A program made the translations under genes and the position numbers. A DNA stretch of 64,000 nt, taken from positions 1 through 64,000 of the forward strand of contig NZ_VWXD01000011.1 in assembly GCF_011752625.1 (NCBI RefSeq). Direction: 5' to 3'. Below, piece after piece: positions 16,357-26,800 of this stretch (positions are counted from its first letter, which is position 1; every line of letters begins with the position of its first letter). The stretch comes from Candidatus Pantoea formicae (lineage in GTDB: Bacteria; Pseudomonadota; Gammaproteobacteria; Enterobacterales; Enterobacteriaceae). The notes under the pieces are model-generated. The model was given only the letters and a program-made list of their open reading frames with translations. It was not told where the DNA came from and did not search any database.

Positions 16357-16545
16357 ATGCCAAAAACCAAAGACCGCACCCCAAAAGGTGAAGGCCGTTC
16401 CTCGGCGTTTCAGTTGCGCATTCATCCGGAACTGCACGACCAACTGCGCGAAGTCTCTGAAGATGAGAACATCACGTTATCGTGCTGGCTGAAAGATTTG
16501 GCGCGCCGTGAACTGCGCCGCAGAGGCATTGAGCCAAAAGGCTAA
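16357..16545 (+). CDS. small Arc-like ribbon-helix-helix protein
   Basis: A 62-residue basic protein. The segment SSAFQLRIHPELHDQLREVSEDENITLSCWL has the strand-helix-helix layout of Arc/MetJ/HicB-type DNA-binding dimers, followed by a basic tail (ARRELRRRG). The ATG at 16357 follows TGAGGA at a good distance. Upstream in-frame sequence is unmatched. No toxin gene is adjacent, so it is unlikely to be half of a toxin-antitoxin pair. It lies about 210 bp upstream of the first RND efflux operon on the same strand and could regulate it or itself (inference). Confidence 0.65.
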   Translation: MPKTKDRTPKGEGRSSAFQLRIHPELHDQLREVSEDENITLSCWLKDLARRELRRRGIEPKG

Positions 16546-16553
16546 CGCCGTAG

Positions 16554-16573
16554 GGTGCGCCTTCATGCGCACC
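16554..16573. repeat. intergenic palindrome of the GGTGCGC family
   Basis: GGTGCGC-CTTCAT-GCGCACC, 7-bp arms. Close relatives occur at 35708-35727, 35753-35768 and 62580-62597. It sits 9 bases after the stop of the small RHH gene. Confidence 0.7.
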
Positions 16574-16755
16574 ATCGACAAAAACCCGCAAAAAGCTAAA
16601 TTTCACAGCTATTTATGGCACGAAAGGTTTACCATTTTCCTTTGGAAAATATATTTTACGCAACCTTAACAACCGCTGCATGACTCCCTCCCTACAATGA
16701 TTTTTTTAATGTCATCACATCAGTGACTATCCCTCCTTTCATCCAGAGAAAAATT

Positions 16756-17892
16756 ATGCGCCTGAAACTTCTTTCTGCCAGCGTGGTGTTTTTACTGGCA
16801 GCCTGTGACCAGGGCGGAGCAAAGCCCGCTGCATCCGCGACTCCCCAGGTGGGCGTCATTGCCCTAAAATCTGAACCTGTGACACTGGTGACCCAATTGC
16901 CCGGTCGCACCACAGCGGTTCGCACCGCGCAGGTGCGTCCGCAGGTTAGCGGTGTTATCCAGAAAATCCTGTTTACCGAAGGGGGCGAAGTCAAAGCGGG
17001 CCAGCCGCTGTATCAGATTGATCCGGCGACCTATAAAGCCGCTTATGACAAAGCCATGGCGACCTGGCAAAACGATGCGATGGTCGCAAAACGCTACCAG
17101 CCACTGGCTTCTGCCCATGCCATCAGCCAGCAGACTTACGATGATGCTGTAGCGGCAGAACGTGAAGCACAAGCTGATGTGGAAACCGCTAAGGTCAATC
17201 TTGATTACACGCTGGTGAAAGCACCGATCTCCGGCCACATCAGCCGTTCGCTGTATACCGCCGGTGCGCTGGTGACTAACGGCCAGACCGACTATCTCGC
17301 CACCATCACCCAACTGGATCCGATCTATGTCGATGTCAGTGAGTCCTCTACCGATCTGCTGCGTCTGCGCCGTGCCTTAGCCGACGGCAAAATTGCCAAA
17401 GTGGATGACAACACCGCTGCGGTTGGCCTCTCTCTGGAAGACAACAGTCAGTATGGTCAGCAGGGCAAACTGGCGTTCTCGGAAGTGAACGTCGATACCG
17501 CCACCGGCACCGTGGTGCTGCGCGCCGTATTCCCGAATCCGCATAACGAACTGCTGCCAGGCATGTATGTGCACGCCAGTTTCCCGCAGGGCATTCAGCA
17601 GCAGGGGATTCTGGTGCCGCAGGAGTCGATCATGCATGACACCAAAGGCCAACCTTATGTGTATGTGGTGAAAGGCGACAACACCATTGAGCAGCGCAGT
17701 ATCCACACCGGCGAGATGATCAAAGGTGAATGGCTGGTGACGTCAGGGCTGAGTGAAGGTGAAAATGTAGTGGTGAACAATCTGCAAAGCGTACGTGCTG
17801 GCGTTAAAGTCACCACCACTGCGGCAAACACCAATGACACCCCATCCGCCAGTGCTGTCAGTCTGTCGATGACCGACGCAGCGGCACAATAA
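16756..17892 (+). CDS. RND efflux periplasmic adaptor lipoprotein (AcrA/MexA-like)
   Basis: A 378-residue membrane fusion protein. The signal MRLKLLSASVVFLLAAC ends in a lipobox, with Cys17 lipidated. The hairpin and barrel features are present: lipoyl half GVIQKILFTEGGEVKAGQPLYQIDPATYKAAYDKA, then VKAPISGHISRSLYTAGALVTNGQ. It links the inner-membrane pump to the outer-membrane channel. The ATG at 16756 is chosen for the lipobox. A GTG at 16723 would bury it. The pump gene starts 9 bases after its stop. No TetR-type repressor is adjacent, unlike acrAB. The adaptor, pump and channel are all encoded together, as in mexAB-oprM. Confidence 0.9.
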   Translation: MRLKLLSASVVFLLAACDQGGAKPAASATPQVGVIALKSEPVTLVTQLPGRTTAVRTAQVRPQVSGVIQKILFTEGGEVKAGQPLYQIDPATYKAAYDKAMATWQNDAMVAKRYQPLASAHAISQQTYDDAVAAEREAQADVETAKVNLDYTLVKAPISGHISRSLYTAGALVTNGQTDYLATITQLDPIYVDVSESSTDLLRLRRALADGKIAKVDDNTAAVGLSLEDNSQYGQQGKLAFSEVNVDTATGTVVLRAVFPNPHNELLPGMYVHASFPQGIQQQGILVPQESIMHDTKGQPYVYVVKGDNTIEQRSIHTGEMIKGEWLVTSGLSEGENVVVNNLQSVRAGVKVTTTAANTNDTPSASAVSLSMTDAAAQ

Positions 17893-17901
17893 GGGGGCGG
17901 T

Positions 17902-20900
17902 ATGTCGAAGTTTTTTATTGAACGCCCGATATTTGCCTGGGTTATCGCGATTATCGTGATGCTGGTGGGCGGGATTGCGGCCATCAGCTTGCCGGTCAAT
18001 CAGTATCCCAATATCTCGCCACCGGCGGTGTCGATCTCGGTGACCTATCCGGGAGCCAGCGCCGAAACCACGCAGAACACCGTGGTGCAGGTGATTGAGC
18101 AGCAGCTGAACGGGCTGGATGGCTTGCGCTATCTGGAGTCCAGCAGTGCCTCGGATGGTAGTGCGCAGATCATCGCTACCTTTAACCAAGGTATCAATCC
18201 CGATATCGCTCAGGTACAGGTACAAGACCGCGTATCGCTGGCGGAATCGCAGCTGCCAACTGACGTGACCCAGCAGGGTATCCGCATCCGTAAGTACCAG
18301 AAGAACTTCATGATGGTCATCGGGTTGATCTCTAAAGATGGCAAACTCACCAACGGCGACCTTGCGGATATGCTGGTGTCGAAGCTGGAAGACCCGATCT
18401 CCCGTACGCCTGGCGTCGGTGACTTTATGGTGCTGGGTTCGGAATATGCGATGCGCATCTGGCTCGATCCCGCCAAGTTGTATAAGTACAACCTGATGCC
18501 GAGCGATGTCACCACTGCCATCGATAACCAGAACGTGCAGGTGTCATCCGGTTCACTCGGCGGATTACCGACTATTCAGGGCGCGAAAACTCAGGCTACG
18601 GTACTGGGTAAAACCCGTTTCACAACCGTGCAGCAGTTTGAAAATGTGCTGCTGAAAGTGAACAGTGACGGTTCGCAAATTCGCCTGAAAGACGTTGCCA
18701 GCGTAGCCTTAGGGCCGCAGAGCTATGGTATTGACGCCACCATGAACGGCAAACCGGCTGCCGGTATTGCATTGCGTCTGGCCACCGGAGCGAATGAACT
18801 GGATACCGCCAAAGCGGTGCGCCAGACCATTGCCGATCTGAAAGACTCACTGCCGGATAATGTTGAAATTCAGTATCCGTATGACACCTCCCCGGTGGTC
18901 AGCGCTTCGATTGAAGAAGTGGTGAAAACGCTGATCGAAGCGGTGGTGCTGGTGTTCTTCGTGATGCTGCTGTTCCTGCAAAACCTGCGCGCCACCCTGA
19001 TTACGACCCTAGTGGTCCCCGTGGTGCTGCTCGGCACCTTTGGCATCCTGTCAGCCTTCGGTTACAGCATTAACACCCTGACGATGTTCGGTATGGTGCT
19101 GGCAATAGGGCTATTGGTGGATGATGCCATCGTGGTGGTGGAGAACGTCGAGCGCGTGATGCACGAAGAGCACCTCGATCCTAAAACCGCCACCATCAAG
19201 TCGATGCAGCAGATACAGGGCGCGCTGTTTGGGATTGCGCTGGTGCTGTCGGCGGTGCTGTTGCCGATGGCATTCTTCTCCGGCTCCACCGGGGTGATTT
19301 ACCGCCAGTTCTCAATCACCATCGTTTCGGCGATGGCGCTGTCGGTAATCATGGCACTGATCTTTACCCCAGCGCTTTGTGCCACCTTGTTAAAGGCTTC
19401 GTCGGCGGAGCACAAGACCACCGGTTTTGCCGGCTGGTTTAACCGTAAGTTCGACAGCGGCGCGATGCACTATACGCGCGGCGTGAATAAAGTGATTTCC
19501 CGTCGCGGCCTGTTCCTGGTGATCTACCTGGTGATCGTCGGCGTGACGGGCTTTTTGTTCACGCGTGTCCCGACCACTTTCCTGCCCGCAGAAGATCAGG
19601 GCTTGATGATGGTGCAGATGACGCTGCCGGTTAACGCCTCTTCACAGCGTACGCAGCAGGTGATCAACGATCTCAATGACTACCTGCAGAAGAATGAGGC
19701 TTCGGTGGTCACCACCACCTTTGGCGTGGCAGGCTTTAACTTTGCCGGCCGTGGTCAGAGTAACGCGATGGCGTTTGTACGCCTGAAGGACTGGGGCGAT
19801 CGTACCCATAGCGGGCAAAGCGTGCAGGATCTGGCGAACCGTGTCATGGCGCATTTTGCCAATTACAAAAACGCCAAAATCTTTGCCATGGTGCCGCCTG
19901 CGGTCATGGAGTTGGGTAATGCCACCGGTTTTGACCTCTATCTGCAGGATACTGGCGCGCATACTCATCAGCAGATGATGGATGCGACGCATCAGTTAAT
20001 CGATCTGGCTAACAAAGACCCCCATTTAGCGCAGGTGCGTATGAACGGGCTGGAAGATGAGCCGCAGTATCAGTTGGAGATCAATGACGAGAAGGCCAGT
20101 GCGCTGGGACTGAGCATGACGGACATCAACAACACGCTGTCAGTGGCGTGGGGTTCCAGCTATATCGATCAGTTTATGTATAACGGCCGTGTGAAAGAGG
20201 TCTACCTGATGGGTAAAGCTGATTCACGCGTCACGCCATCCGATCTTGATAAGTGGTACTTCCGCAACAGCAGCGGCACCATGGTGCCATTCTCCGCCTT
20301 CGCCAGCGGCAAGTGGGTTTACGGCTCGCCACACTTCGAGCGCTTTAACGGTCTGACCTCCGAAGAGATCCTCGGATCGCCTGCGGCAGGGCAGAGTACC
20401 GGTGAAGCGATGAAAGCGGTGGAACAGTTGGCGAAGCAGTTGCCTAAAGGCTTCCGCGTGCAGTGGTACGGCATCTCCTATGAGGAGCAGGCGTCCGGCA
20501 ACCAGACCACCCAGCTGTATATGATCTCGATTCTGGTGGTGTTCCTGTGTCTGGCAGCGCTGTATGAGAGCTGGTCAATTCCATTCTCGGTGATCATGGT
20601 GGTGCCGCTCGGGATTCTCGGCACTATCAGTGCCGTGCTGCTGCGAGGATTGCAAAACGACGTGTTCTTCCAGGTGGGCTTACTCACCACGGTGGGGCTG
20701 GCGGCGAAAAACGCCATTCTGATTGTGGAATTCGCCAAAGAGTTGCATGAACGTGAAGGAAAAACGCTGGTGGAGGCGGCGGTGGAAGCCGCGAGACTGC
20801 GTATCCGACCGATCATTATGACCTCGATGGCCTTTATCCTTGGCGTACTGCCGCTCACCATTTCTAACGGCGCAGGCGCAGGTAGCCAGCACTCGATTGG

Positions 20901-21036
20901 TACTGCGGTAGCGGGCGGGATGATCACCGCGACCTTCCTCGCCATCTTCTTTGTTCCGATGTTCTACGTGGTGGTATCGCAGTTCTTCGCCCGTAAGAAA
21001 AAAGCATCCGTAGAGGTGACAACGCATGAACAGTAA
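17902..21036 (+). CDS. RND multidrug efflux pump, inner-membrane subunit (AcrB/MexB-like, HAE1)
   Basis: A 1044-residue proton-driven exporter of the AcrB family with 12 membrane helices. It starts MSKFFIERPIFAWVIAI like AcrB and has the proton-relay aspartates in GLLVDDAIVVVENVERVM near residue 407, plus the drug-binding porter domains in the two large periplasmic loops. It should export drugs, detergents or plant antimicrobials from the periplasm and outer leaflet. It is probably a paralog of the main AcrB, because the core acrAB locus lies elsewhere and lacks a channel gene. It overlaps the next gene by 11 bases. Confidence 0.92.
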   Translation: MSKFFIERPIFAWVIAIIVMLVGGIAAISLPVNQYPNISPPAVSISVTYPGASAETTQNTVVQVIEQQLNGLDGLRYLESSSASDGSAQIIATFNQGINPDIAQVQVQDRVSLAESQLPTDVTQQGIRIRKYQKNFMMVIGLISKDGKLTNGDLADMLVSKLEDPISRTPGVGDFMVLGSEYAMRIWLDPAKLYKYNLMPSDVTTAIDNQNVQVSSGSLGGLPTIQGAKTQATVLGKTRFTTVQQFENVLLKVNSDGSQIRLKDVASVALGPQSYGIDATMNGKPAAGIALRLATGANELDTAKAVRQTIADLKDSLPDNVEIQYPYDTSPVVSASIEEVVKTLIEAVVLVFFVMLLFLQNLRATLITTLVVPVVLLGTFGILSAFGYSINTLTMFGMVLAIGLLVDDAIVVVENVERVMHEEHLDPKTATIKSMQQIQGALFGIALVLSAVLLPMAFFSGSTGVIYRQFSITIVSAMALSVIMALIFTPALCATLLKASSAEHKTTGFAGWFNRKFDSGAMHYTRGVNKVISRRGLFLVIYLVIVGVTGFLFTRVPTTFLPAEDQGLMMVQMTLPVNASSQRTQQVINDLNDYLQKNEASVVTTTFGVAGFNFAGRGQSNAMAFVRLKDWGDRTHSGQSVQDLANRVMAHFANYKNAKIFAMVPPAVMELGNATGFDLYLQDTGAHTHQQMMDATHQLIDLANKDPHLAQVRMNGLEDEPQYQLEINDEKASALGLSMTDINNTLSVAWGSSYIDQFMYNGRVKEVYLMGKADSRVTPSDLDKWYFRNSSGTMVPFSAFASGKWVYGSPHFERFNGLTSEEILGSPAAGQSTGEAMKAVEQLAKQLPKGFRVQWYGISYEEQASGNQTTQLYMISILVVFLCLAALYESWSIPFSVIMVVPLGILGTISAVLLRGLQNDVFFQVGLLTTVGLAAKNAILIVEFAKELHEREGKTLVEAAVEAARLRIRPIIMTSMAFILGVLPLTISNGAGAGSQHSIGTAVAGGMITATFLAIFFVPMFYVVVSQFFARKKKASVEVTTHEQ

Positions 21037-22426
21037 AACTTTCCGTATGGCGCTGTTGCCACTGGCATTGGCGCTGGCCGGATGTACGCTGGCGCCACAC
21101 TACCAGCGTCCGAATATGCCAGTAGATGAGAAATACGATCAGCCCACGGCAGTGGGCAACGTGGCCGATTTGCCGTGGCAGAATTTCTTCACGGATGCCA
21201 CGATGCGCAATCTGATTCAGCTGTCACTCGACAACAACCGCGACCTGCGCGTCGCGGCATTGAATGTTGAAGAAGCCCAGCAGAGCGTGACGGTGCAGCG
21301 TGCCGCATTGATGCCATCGATCAATGCCACGGCAAGCCAGACTTCCGCGCATGAGCCTGCGAATCTTTACAACACCAAAACCACCGGTGCGGTGACCTAT
21401 CACGAGCTGAACGCCGGGTTGGGCGTCACCTCGTGGGAGCTGGATTTCTTTGGCCGTTTGCAGAGTCTGCGCAACGAAGCGCAAGAGACTTACCTCTCGA
21501 CGGCGGACACCGAGCGCGCCACCCGCATTTCATTGATCTCCGAAGTGGCGACGGCGTGGTTGACCTTGAGTTCGGATAACGATCTGCTGCAACTGGCGCA
21601 AAACACCGCCAAGAGCCAGCAAGAATCCTATCGACTGACCAAGCTCAGTTATGACGGCGGTGCCAGCAGCGATCAGGATCTGGCGCAGGCAGAAAGCACG
21701 GTACGTGCGGCGCAGGCAGATGTTGCCAGCTACACGCGACAGGTGCGTCAGGATGTGGATGCCCTGCGGTTGTTGGTTGGCACCGACCTGCCAGCCACAC
21801 TGTTGTCACACGCGACCCTGGATGCCAACTGGCAGTTCCCGGCAACACCTGCTGGCTTGACGTCAGATCTGTTAACGCGTCGTCCAGATATCATGGCTGC
21901 CGAACACACACTGAAAGCCGCGAATGCGAATATTGGTGCAGCACGAGCGGCATTCTTCCCGAGCATCACGCTGACGGCATCAGGCGGTTCTACCAGCAGC
22001 TCTCTGGGCAGCTTACTGAGTGGCGGAACGGGTGCCTGGTCGTTCGTCCCTTCCATCAATCTGCCCATTTTTGACGGCGGCAAAAACGAGGCTAATCTCA
22101 ATATCGCGCATATTGAGAAACGCATTGAAATTGCTAACTATGAGAAAGCGATTCAGACCGCCTTCAAAGAGGTGAATGATGCGCTGGCCGGTCAGGATAC
22201 CTGGCAGGATCAGCTGACAGCGCTGCAACAGGAAGTCGGAGCGAATCAGCGCGATTACGACTATTCCGAATTGCGCTTTAAGCAAGGCGTAGACAACTAT
22301 CTCAATGTATTAGTGGCCCAACGATCGCTTTACAGTTCGCAACAGTCGCTTATCAGCGCGCATCTGGGCCAGTTGAGCCAGAAAATCACCTTGTATAAAG
22401 CGCTGGGCGGCGGCTGGAAGTCCTGA
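21026..22426 (+). CDS. RND outer-membrane factor lipoprotein (OprM-like)
   Basis: A 466-residue NodT-type outer-membrane channel. The lipobox in LALALAGC puts the lipidated Cys near residue 20, followed by the family segment APHYQRPNMPVDEKY. Two repeated OEP domains are present (conserved LLTRRPDIMAAEHTLKAANANIGAARAAFFPSI). It forms the exit duct of the AcrAB-like pump and makes the system independent of TolC. The start overlaps the pump gene by 11 bases behind a GAGGTGA site. An 8-bp-stem terminator follows at 22516. Confidence 0.92.
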   Translation: MNSKTFRMALLPLALALAGCTLAPHYQRPNMPVDEKYDQPTAVGNVADLPWQNFFTDATMRNLIQLSLDNNRDLRVAALNVEEAQQSVTVQRAALMPSINATASQTSAHEPANLYNTKTTGAVTYHELNAGLGVTSWELDFFGRLQSLRNEAQETYLSTADTERATRISLISEVATAWLTLSSDNDLLQLAQNTAKSQQESYRLTKLSYDGGASSDQDLAQAESTVRAAQADVASYTRQVRQDVDALRLLVGTDLPATLLSHATLDANWQFPATPAGLTSDLLTRRPDIMAAEHTLKAANANIGAARAAFFPSITLTASGGSTSSSLGSLLSGGTGAWSFVPSINLPIFDGGKNEANLNIAHIEKRIEIANYEKAIQTAFKEVNDALAGQDTWQDQLTALQQEVGANQRDYDYSELRFKQGVDNYLNVLVAQRSLYSSQQSLISAHLGQLSQKITLYKALGGGWKS

Positions 22427-22454
22427 GATCCTTAACGTAACCCTTACGGTTTCT

Positions 22455-22471
22455 CCATGGAAATTCCATGG
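22455..22471. repeat. perfect 17-bp palindrome upstream of the mdtA-like operon
   Basis: CCATGGAA-A-TTCCATGG, 8-bp arms around a single A, 98 bp before the mdtA-like start codon and between two efflux operons. It could be an operator or only an mRNA hairpin. Confidence 0.45.
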
Positions 22472-22515
22472 CGCTTCAGTTGATAATACAAGCAGTGATG
22501 ATTTCTTTTGAAATA

Positions 22516-22540
22516 ATCCCCTGACATTACAGGGGATTTT
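22516..22540 (+). terminator. rho-independent terminator after the first RND operon
   Basis: Stem ATCCCCTG/CAGGGGAT with a 6-base loop, followed by TTTCCTTTTTCC. It separates the two RND operons, though it lies only 29 bp before the mdtA-like start, so it could also act as an attenuator for that operon. Confidence 0.75.
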
Positions 22541-22568
22541 CCTTTTTCCTGTTTATCTGAAGAGTCCG

Positions 22569-23819
22569 ATGACCATTAATTCCCCTCGCAGATCGCGTTT
22601 CCGCTGGCTTAAATGGCTGCTTATTTTGATTGTGCTTTTCATTGTCGCGGGCGTGATCTGGCGCGTTGTCGGCGGACACGGTGGCGCGCCGGGCGGTATG
22701 CCGCCAGGTGGAGGCAAAGGGGCACGGGGTGGTCATCGTGGCGGAGCCGGTGGCCCGCCAGGCATGGCAATGATGGGAGGCGCAACGCTGGTGCATAGTG
22801 GCGTGGCGAGTACCGCCGATGTTCCGGTTTATCTCAACGCACTGGGTACGGTGATTCCGAATGCCAGCGTCACTGTCACCAGCCGTGTTGCAGGTCAGTT
22901 AGATAAGGTGTTCTTTACCGAAGGGCAAAAGGTCGCTGCCGGTCAATTGCTGGCACAGATTGATCCCCGTAGCTATCAAGCGACGCTGGCGCAGTATCAG
23001 GGCGATCTCAACCAGAACCAGGCTCTGCTGAAAAGCGCAGAGCTGACGCTGGCTCGATACAAGAAGCTGGCGGCGCAGGATTCACTATCGCGTCAGGATC
23101 TCGACACGCAAACCGCCACAGTAGGCCAATATAAAGGCGCAGTTGCGGCCGATCAGGCGCAGATCGCCAACGCGAAGCTGGATATTGAGTATGCACGCAT
23201 TACTTCACCGATCAGCGGTCGTGTGGGCTTACGTCTGGTTGATCCCGGCAACATGGTGCAAACCACCGATACCACCGGCATTGTGGTGGTCACGCAGATG
23301 CAGCCTGCGGCCGTGACCTTTAGCGTGCCACAGAGCAATATCCCACAGCTCACTAAGGCCTTGCATAATGGGCAAAGTTTACCTGCGGTGGCCTTTGATC
23401 AGGACAACAGCACCCAACTGGCCCAAGGTGCAGTCCAGTTCATCAGCAACCAGATTGATACCAGCACGGGTACCATTGAGCTGAAAGCCACCTTCCCCAA
23501 TGAAGATGAGTCACTGTTTGCTAACCAGTTTGTTAACCTGCGCCTGCAAACCAACCTTCTGAAAGGTGCCACGGTCATTCCTGCGCAGGCCTTGCAGCTC
23601 AGTAGTGACGGCAGCTTTGTGTTTGTGATTAACCAAGATAATACCGTCACGCGTAAAGCCGTCACCACCGGTCCGGCATTTGGCGAAGATCAGCAGGCGA
23701 TCCTCAAAGGCGTTGAGCCGGGCGATCGTCTGGTCACCGAAGGCATCGATCGCCTGACCAACGGCAGTAAAGTGTCGCTGGCTGATGACAGTAAAACCGC
23801 GACAGCGACGCAAAAATGA
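22569..23819 (+). CDS. mdtA: RND efflux periplasmic adaptor, MdtA-like
   Basis: A 416-residue membrane fusion protein. The N-terminal segment RFRWLKWLLILIVLFIVAGVIWRV is an uncleaved inner-membrane anchor. It is followed by a Gly/Pro-rich linker (residues about 36-70, many GG and PGG) and then the lipoyl and barrel domains (SRVAGQLDKVFFTEGQKVAAGQLLAQIDPRSYQATLAQ). MdtA bridges the heteromeric MdtB/MdtC pump to an outer-membrane channel. The operon resembles E. coli mdtABC, but a channel gene replaces mdtD-baeSR at its end. The stop overlaps the mdtB start by 4 bases (ATGA). Confidence 0.9.
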   Translation: MTINSPRRSRFRWLKWLLILIVLFIVAGVIWRVVGGHGGAPGGMPPGGGKGARGGHRGGAGGPPGMAMMGGATLVHSGVASTADVPVYLNALGTVIPNASVTVTSRVAGQLDKVFFTEGQKVAAGQLLAQIDPRSYQATLAQYQGDLNQNQALLKSAELTLARYKKLAAQDSLSRQDLDTQTATVGQYKGAVAADQAQIANAKLDIEYARITSPISGRVGLRLVDPGNMVQTTDTTGIVVVTQMQPAAVTFSVPQSNIPQLTKALHNGQSLPAVAFDQDNSTQLAQGAVQFISNQIDTSTGTIELKATFPNEDESLFANQFVNLRLQTNLLKGATVIPAQALQLSSDGSFVFVINQDNTVTRKAVTTGPAFGEDQQAILKGVEPGDRLVTEGIDRLTNGSKVSLADDSKTATATQK

Positions 23820-26800
23820 ATCCGTCTCGCCTCTTTATTCAGCGTCCCGTGGCCACCATTCTGCTGATGGTGGGCGTACTTATCGCCGGGATCTTTGCTT
23901 ATAAATTTCTCTCCACCTCGGCACTGCCGCAGGTGGATTATCCGACTATCCAGGTCACCACGCTCTATCCCGGTGCCAGCCCCGACGTGATGGCCTCTTC
24001 GGTGACCTCTCCGCTGGAACGCCAGCTTGGGCAAATGGCTGGCTTAAGCCAGATGACGTCCACCAGCTCCGGCGGTTCTTCGATCATCACGCTGAAGTTC
24101 AGCCTCGATCTGTCGCTGGATGTCGCCGAGCAGGAGGTGCAGGCGGCGATCAATGCTGCCAATAACCTTTTGCCGACCGATCTACCAAATCCGCCGACCT
24201 ATAAAAAGGTAAACCCGGCAGACACGGCGGTGATCACCCTGGCGGCCAGTTCCGATAACCTGCCGCTCACGCAGGTGCAGGATCTGGTGAATACCCGCGT
24301 GGCGTTGAAGCTGTCACAGATCAACGGCGTAGGTATGGTGACACTGGCGGGCGGTCATCAGCCTGCCATTCGGGTGCAGATGGATCCGAAAGCGTTAGCG
24401 GCGCATAACTTGTCACTTGAAGACGTCAATACGTTGATCAGCAACAGCAACGTCAACGGTTCCAAAGGTGGTTTCGATGGTAAATACCACTCCGTCACCA
24501 TCGACGCCAACGACCAGCTGCGCACCGCCGACGAATACGGCAACCTCATCATCACCTATCAGAACGGTGCAGCGCTGCGCTTGAAAGATATCGCGCACAT
24601 TGAGCAGGGGCCGGAAAACAGTTTCCAGTCAGCCTGGGCCAACAACAGCCCGGCGATTGTCATCAGCGTGCAGCGCCAGCCGGGTGCCAACGTCATTCAG
24701 GTGGTGGACAGCATCAAAGCGCAGCTGCCGACCTTGCAGGCCGCGCTGCCTGATGGCGTGAAGATGACGATTTTATCGGACCGTACCCAAACCATTCGTG
24801 CCTCAATCAGCGATGTGCAGTTCGAACTGATGCTGTCCGTGGCGCTGGTGGTGATGGTGACCTTCATGTTCCTGCGTAATGTCGCGGCGACGCTGATCCC
24901 GAGCGTGGCGGTGCCGTTATCACTGATTGGTACCTTCGGCGTGATGTACCTCGCCGATTTCAGTCTGAATAATCTGTCTTTGATGGCGTTGACCATTGCC
25001 ACCGGTTTCGTCATCGACGATGCGATTGTGGTGGTGGAGAATATCTCCAGGCGGCTGGAGGAGGGGGAAACCCCGATGCAAGCCGCGCTGAAAGGCTCGC
25101 AGCAGATCGGTTTCACCATTATCTCACTGACCTTTTCACTGATCGCGGTACTGATCCCGTTACTGTTTATGGGTGATGTGGTGGGGCGCTTGTTCCGCGA
25201 ATTTGCGATCACTCTGGCGGTCTCCATTTTGGTGTCGATGGTGGTATCACTGACCTTGACGCCAATGCTGTGCGCTTACCTGTTGCAGCATATCCCGGAA
25301 GAGAAGCAGTCACGCTTCTCGCGTAAGGGCGGCGAACTGTTCGACAAACTGGTGCGCGGTTATGACCGCCTGTTGACGGTGGTGCTGAATCATCAAAAAT
25401 TGACGCTGTTGGTGGCGCTGGCGACCTTCGCGCTGACAGCGCTGCTGTATATTGCCATCCCCAAAGGTTTTTTCCCCACTCAGGACACCGGCCTGATCCA
25501 AGGCGTCACCGTGGCGTCGCAGGATGTGTCGTTCAGCGAGATGTCGAAACGTCAGCAAGCGCTGGCAAAAGTGATTTTGCAAAACCCGTCGGTTGACAGC
25601 CTCTCATCGACCATTGGTATTGATGGCAGCAACACCAGCCTCAACAGTGGGCGCATCCAGATTAACCTCAAGGCATTTGGCGAACGTGACGACAAAGCCG
25701 ACGTGGTGATCAAGCAGCTACAGCAGGCCGACCAACAGGTGGCAGGTATTCAACTTTATCTGCAACCGGCGCAGGATTTGACGGTCAACGATCAGGTCAC
25801 GCCGAGCCAGTATCAGTTCACCCTCGATGATGCCGACAGTGAAAATCTGGTGAGCTGGACGCCTAAGATGGTGGCAGCATTGCAGAAGCGCCCGGAATTC
25901 AATGGTGTGGTCAGCAATCTGCAAGATCAGGGGCGCGTGGCCTATGTTGAACTGAATCGTGATAAAGCCGCACGCTATGGTATTACCGCTTCTGACGTTG
26001 ATACCGCGCTCTACAACAGTTTCGGTCAGCGATTGGTCTCCACGATTTTTACCCAAGCCAACCAGTACCGCGTCGTGCTAGAGGTGGCGCCGCAGTATCA
26101 GCAGTCTCCGGCGTCGTTTGATGATGTTTATTTGCCGGTGACCAGCAGTACCAGCTCTTCAACCAGCAGCAGTTCGAGCACCACATCCAGCAGCAGTTCG
26201 AGTAGCACCTCAACCTCCAGCTCGGACAGCGACAGCACGACCACCGGAATGGTGAAACTGACCTCGATTGCCACTATCCACGAGCGTACGGGATCGCTGA
26301 TGCACATGCGCCTCAATCAATTTCCTGCCGTCATGGTGTCGTTCAACCTGAACAGCGGCTATTCGTTGGAGGATGGGCAAAAAGCGATAGCGGAAGTGAC
26401 GCAGCAGCTGAATCTGCCGTCGAGCATTACGCTGCGCTATCAGGGGGAAACCTCGGCATTCCAGAGCGCCACTGGCAACACGCTATGGCTGATACTGGCG
26501 GCATTGATCACCATGTATGTGGTGCTGGGTATTCTGTACGAGAGCTTTATTCATCCGGTGACCATTCTCTCGACGCTGCCATCAGCGGCGGTGGGCGCAC
26601 TGTTGACGCTGTTGCTGGCGGGCAGTGAATTCAGTTTGATCGCCTTGATTGGGGTAATCCTACTGATCGGTATCGTGAAAAAGAACGCCATCATGATGAT
26701 CGACTTCGCGCTGGAGGCAGAGAACAAGCAGCGCATGAGCCCGCGTGATGCGATACATCAGGCGTGTTTACTGCGTTTCCGCCCCATTTTGATGACCACC

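Noticed and set aside
16357..16545. Antitoxin of a toxin-antitoxin pair
   Set aside because: No small toxin gene lies on either side. The flanks are omrA and a lipoprotein adaptor gene.
24697..25227. Minus-strand open frame opposite the mdtB-like gene
   Set aside because: The coding frame on the plus strand is unambiguous and the antisense product is low complexity.
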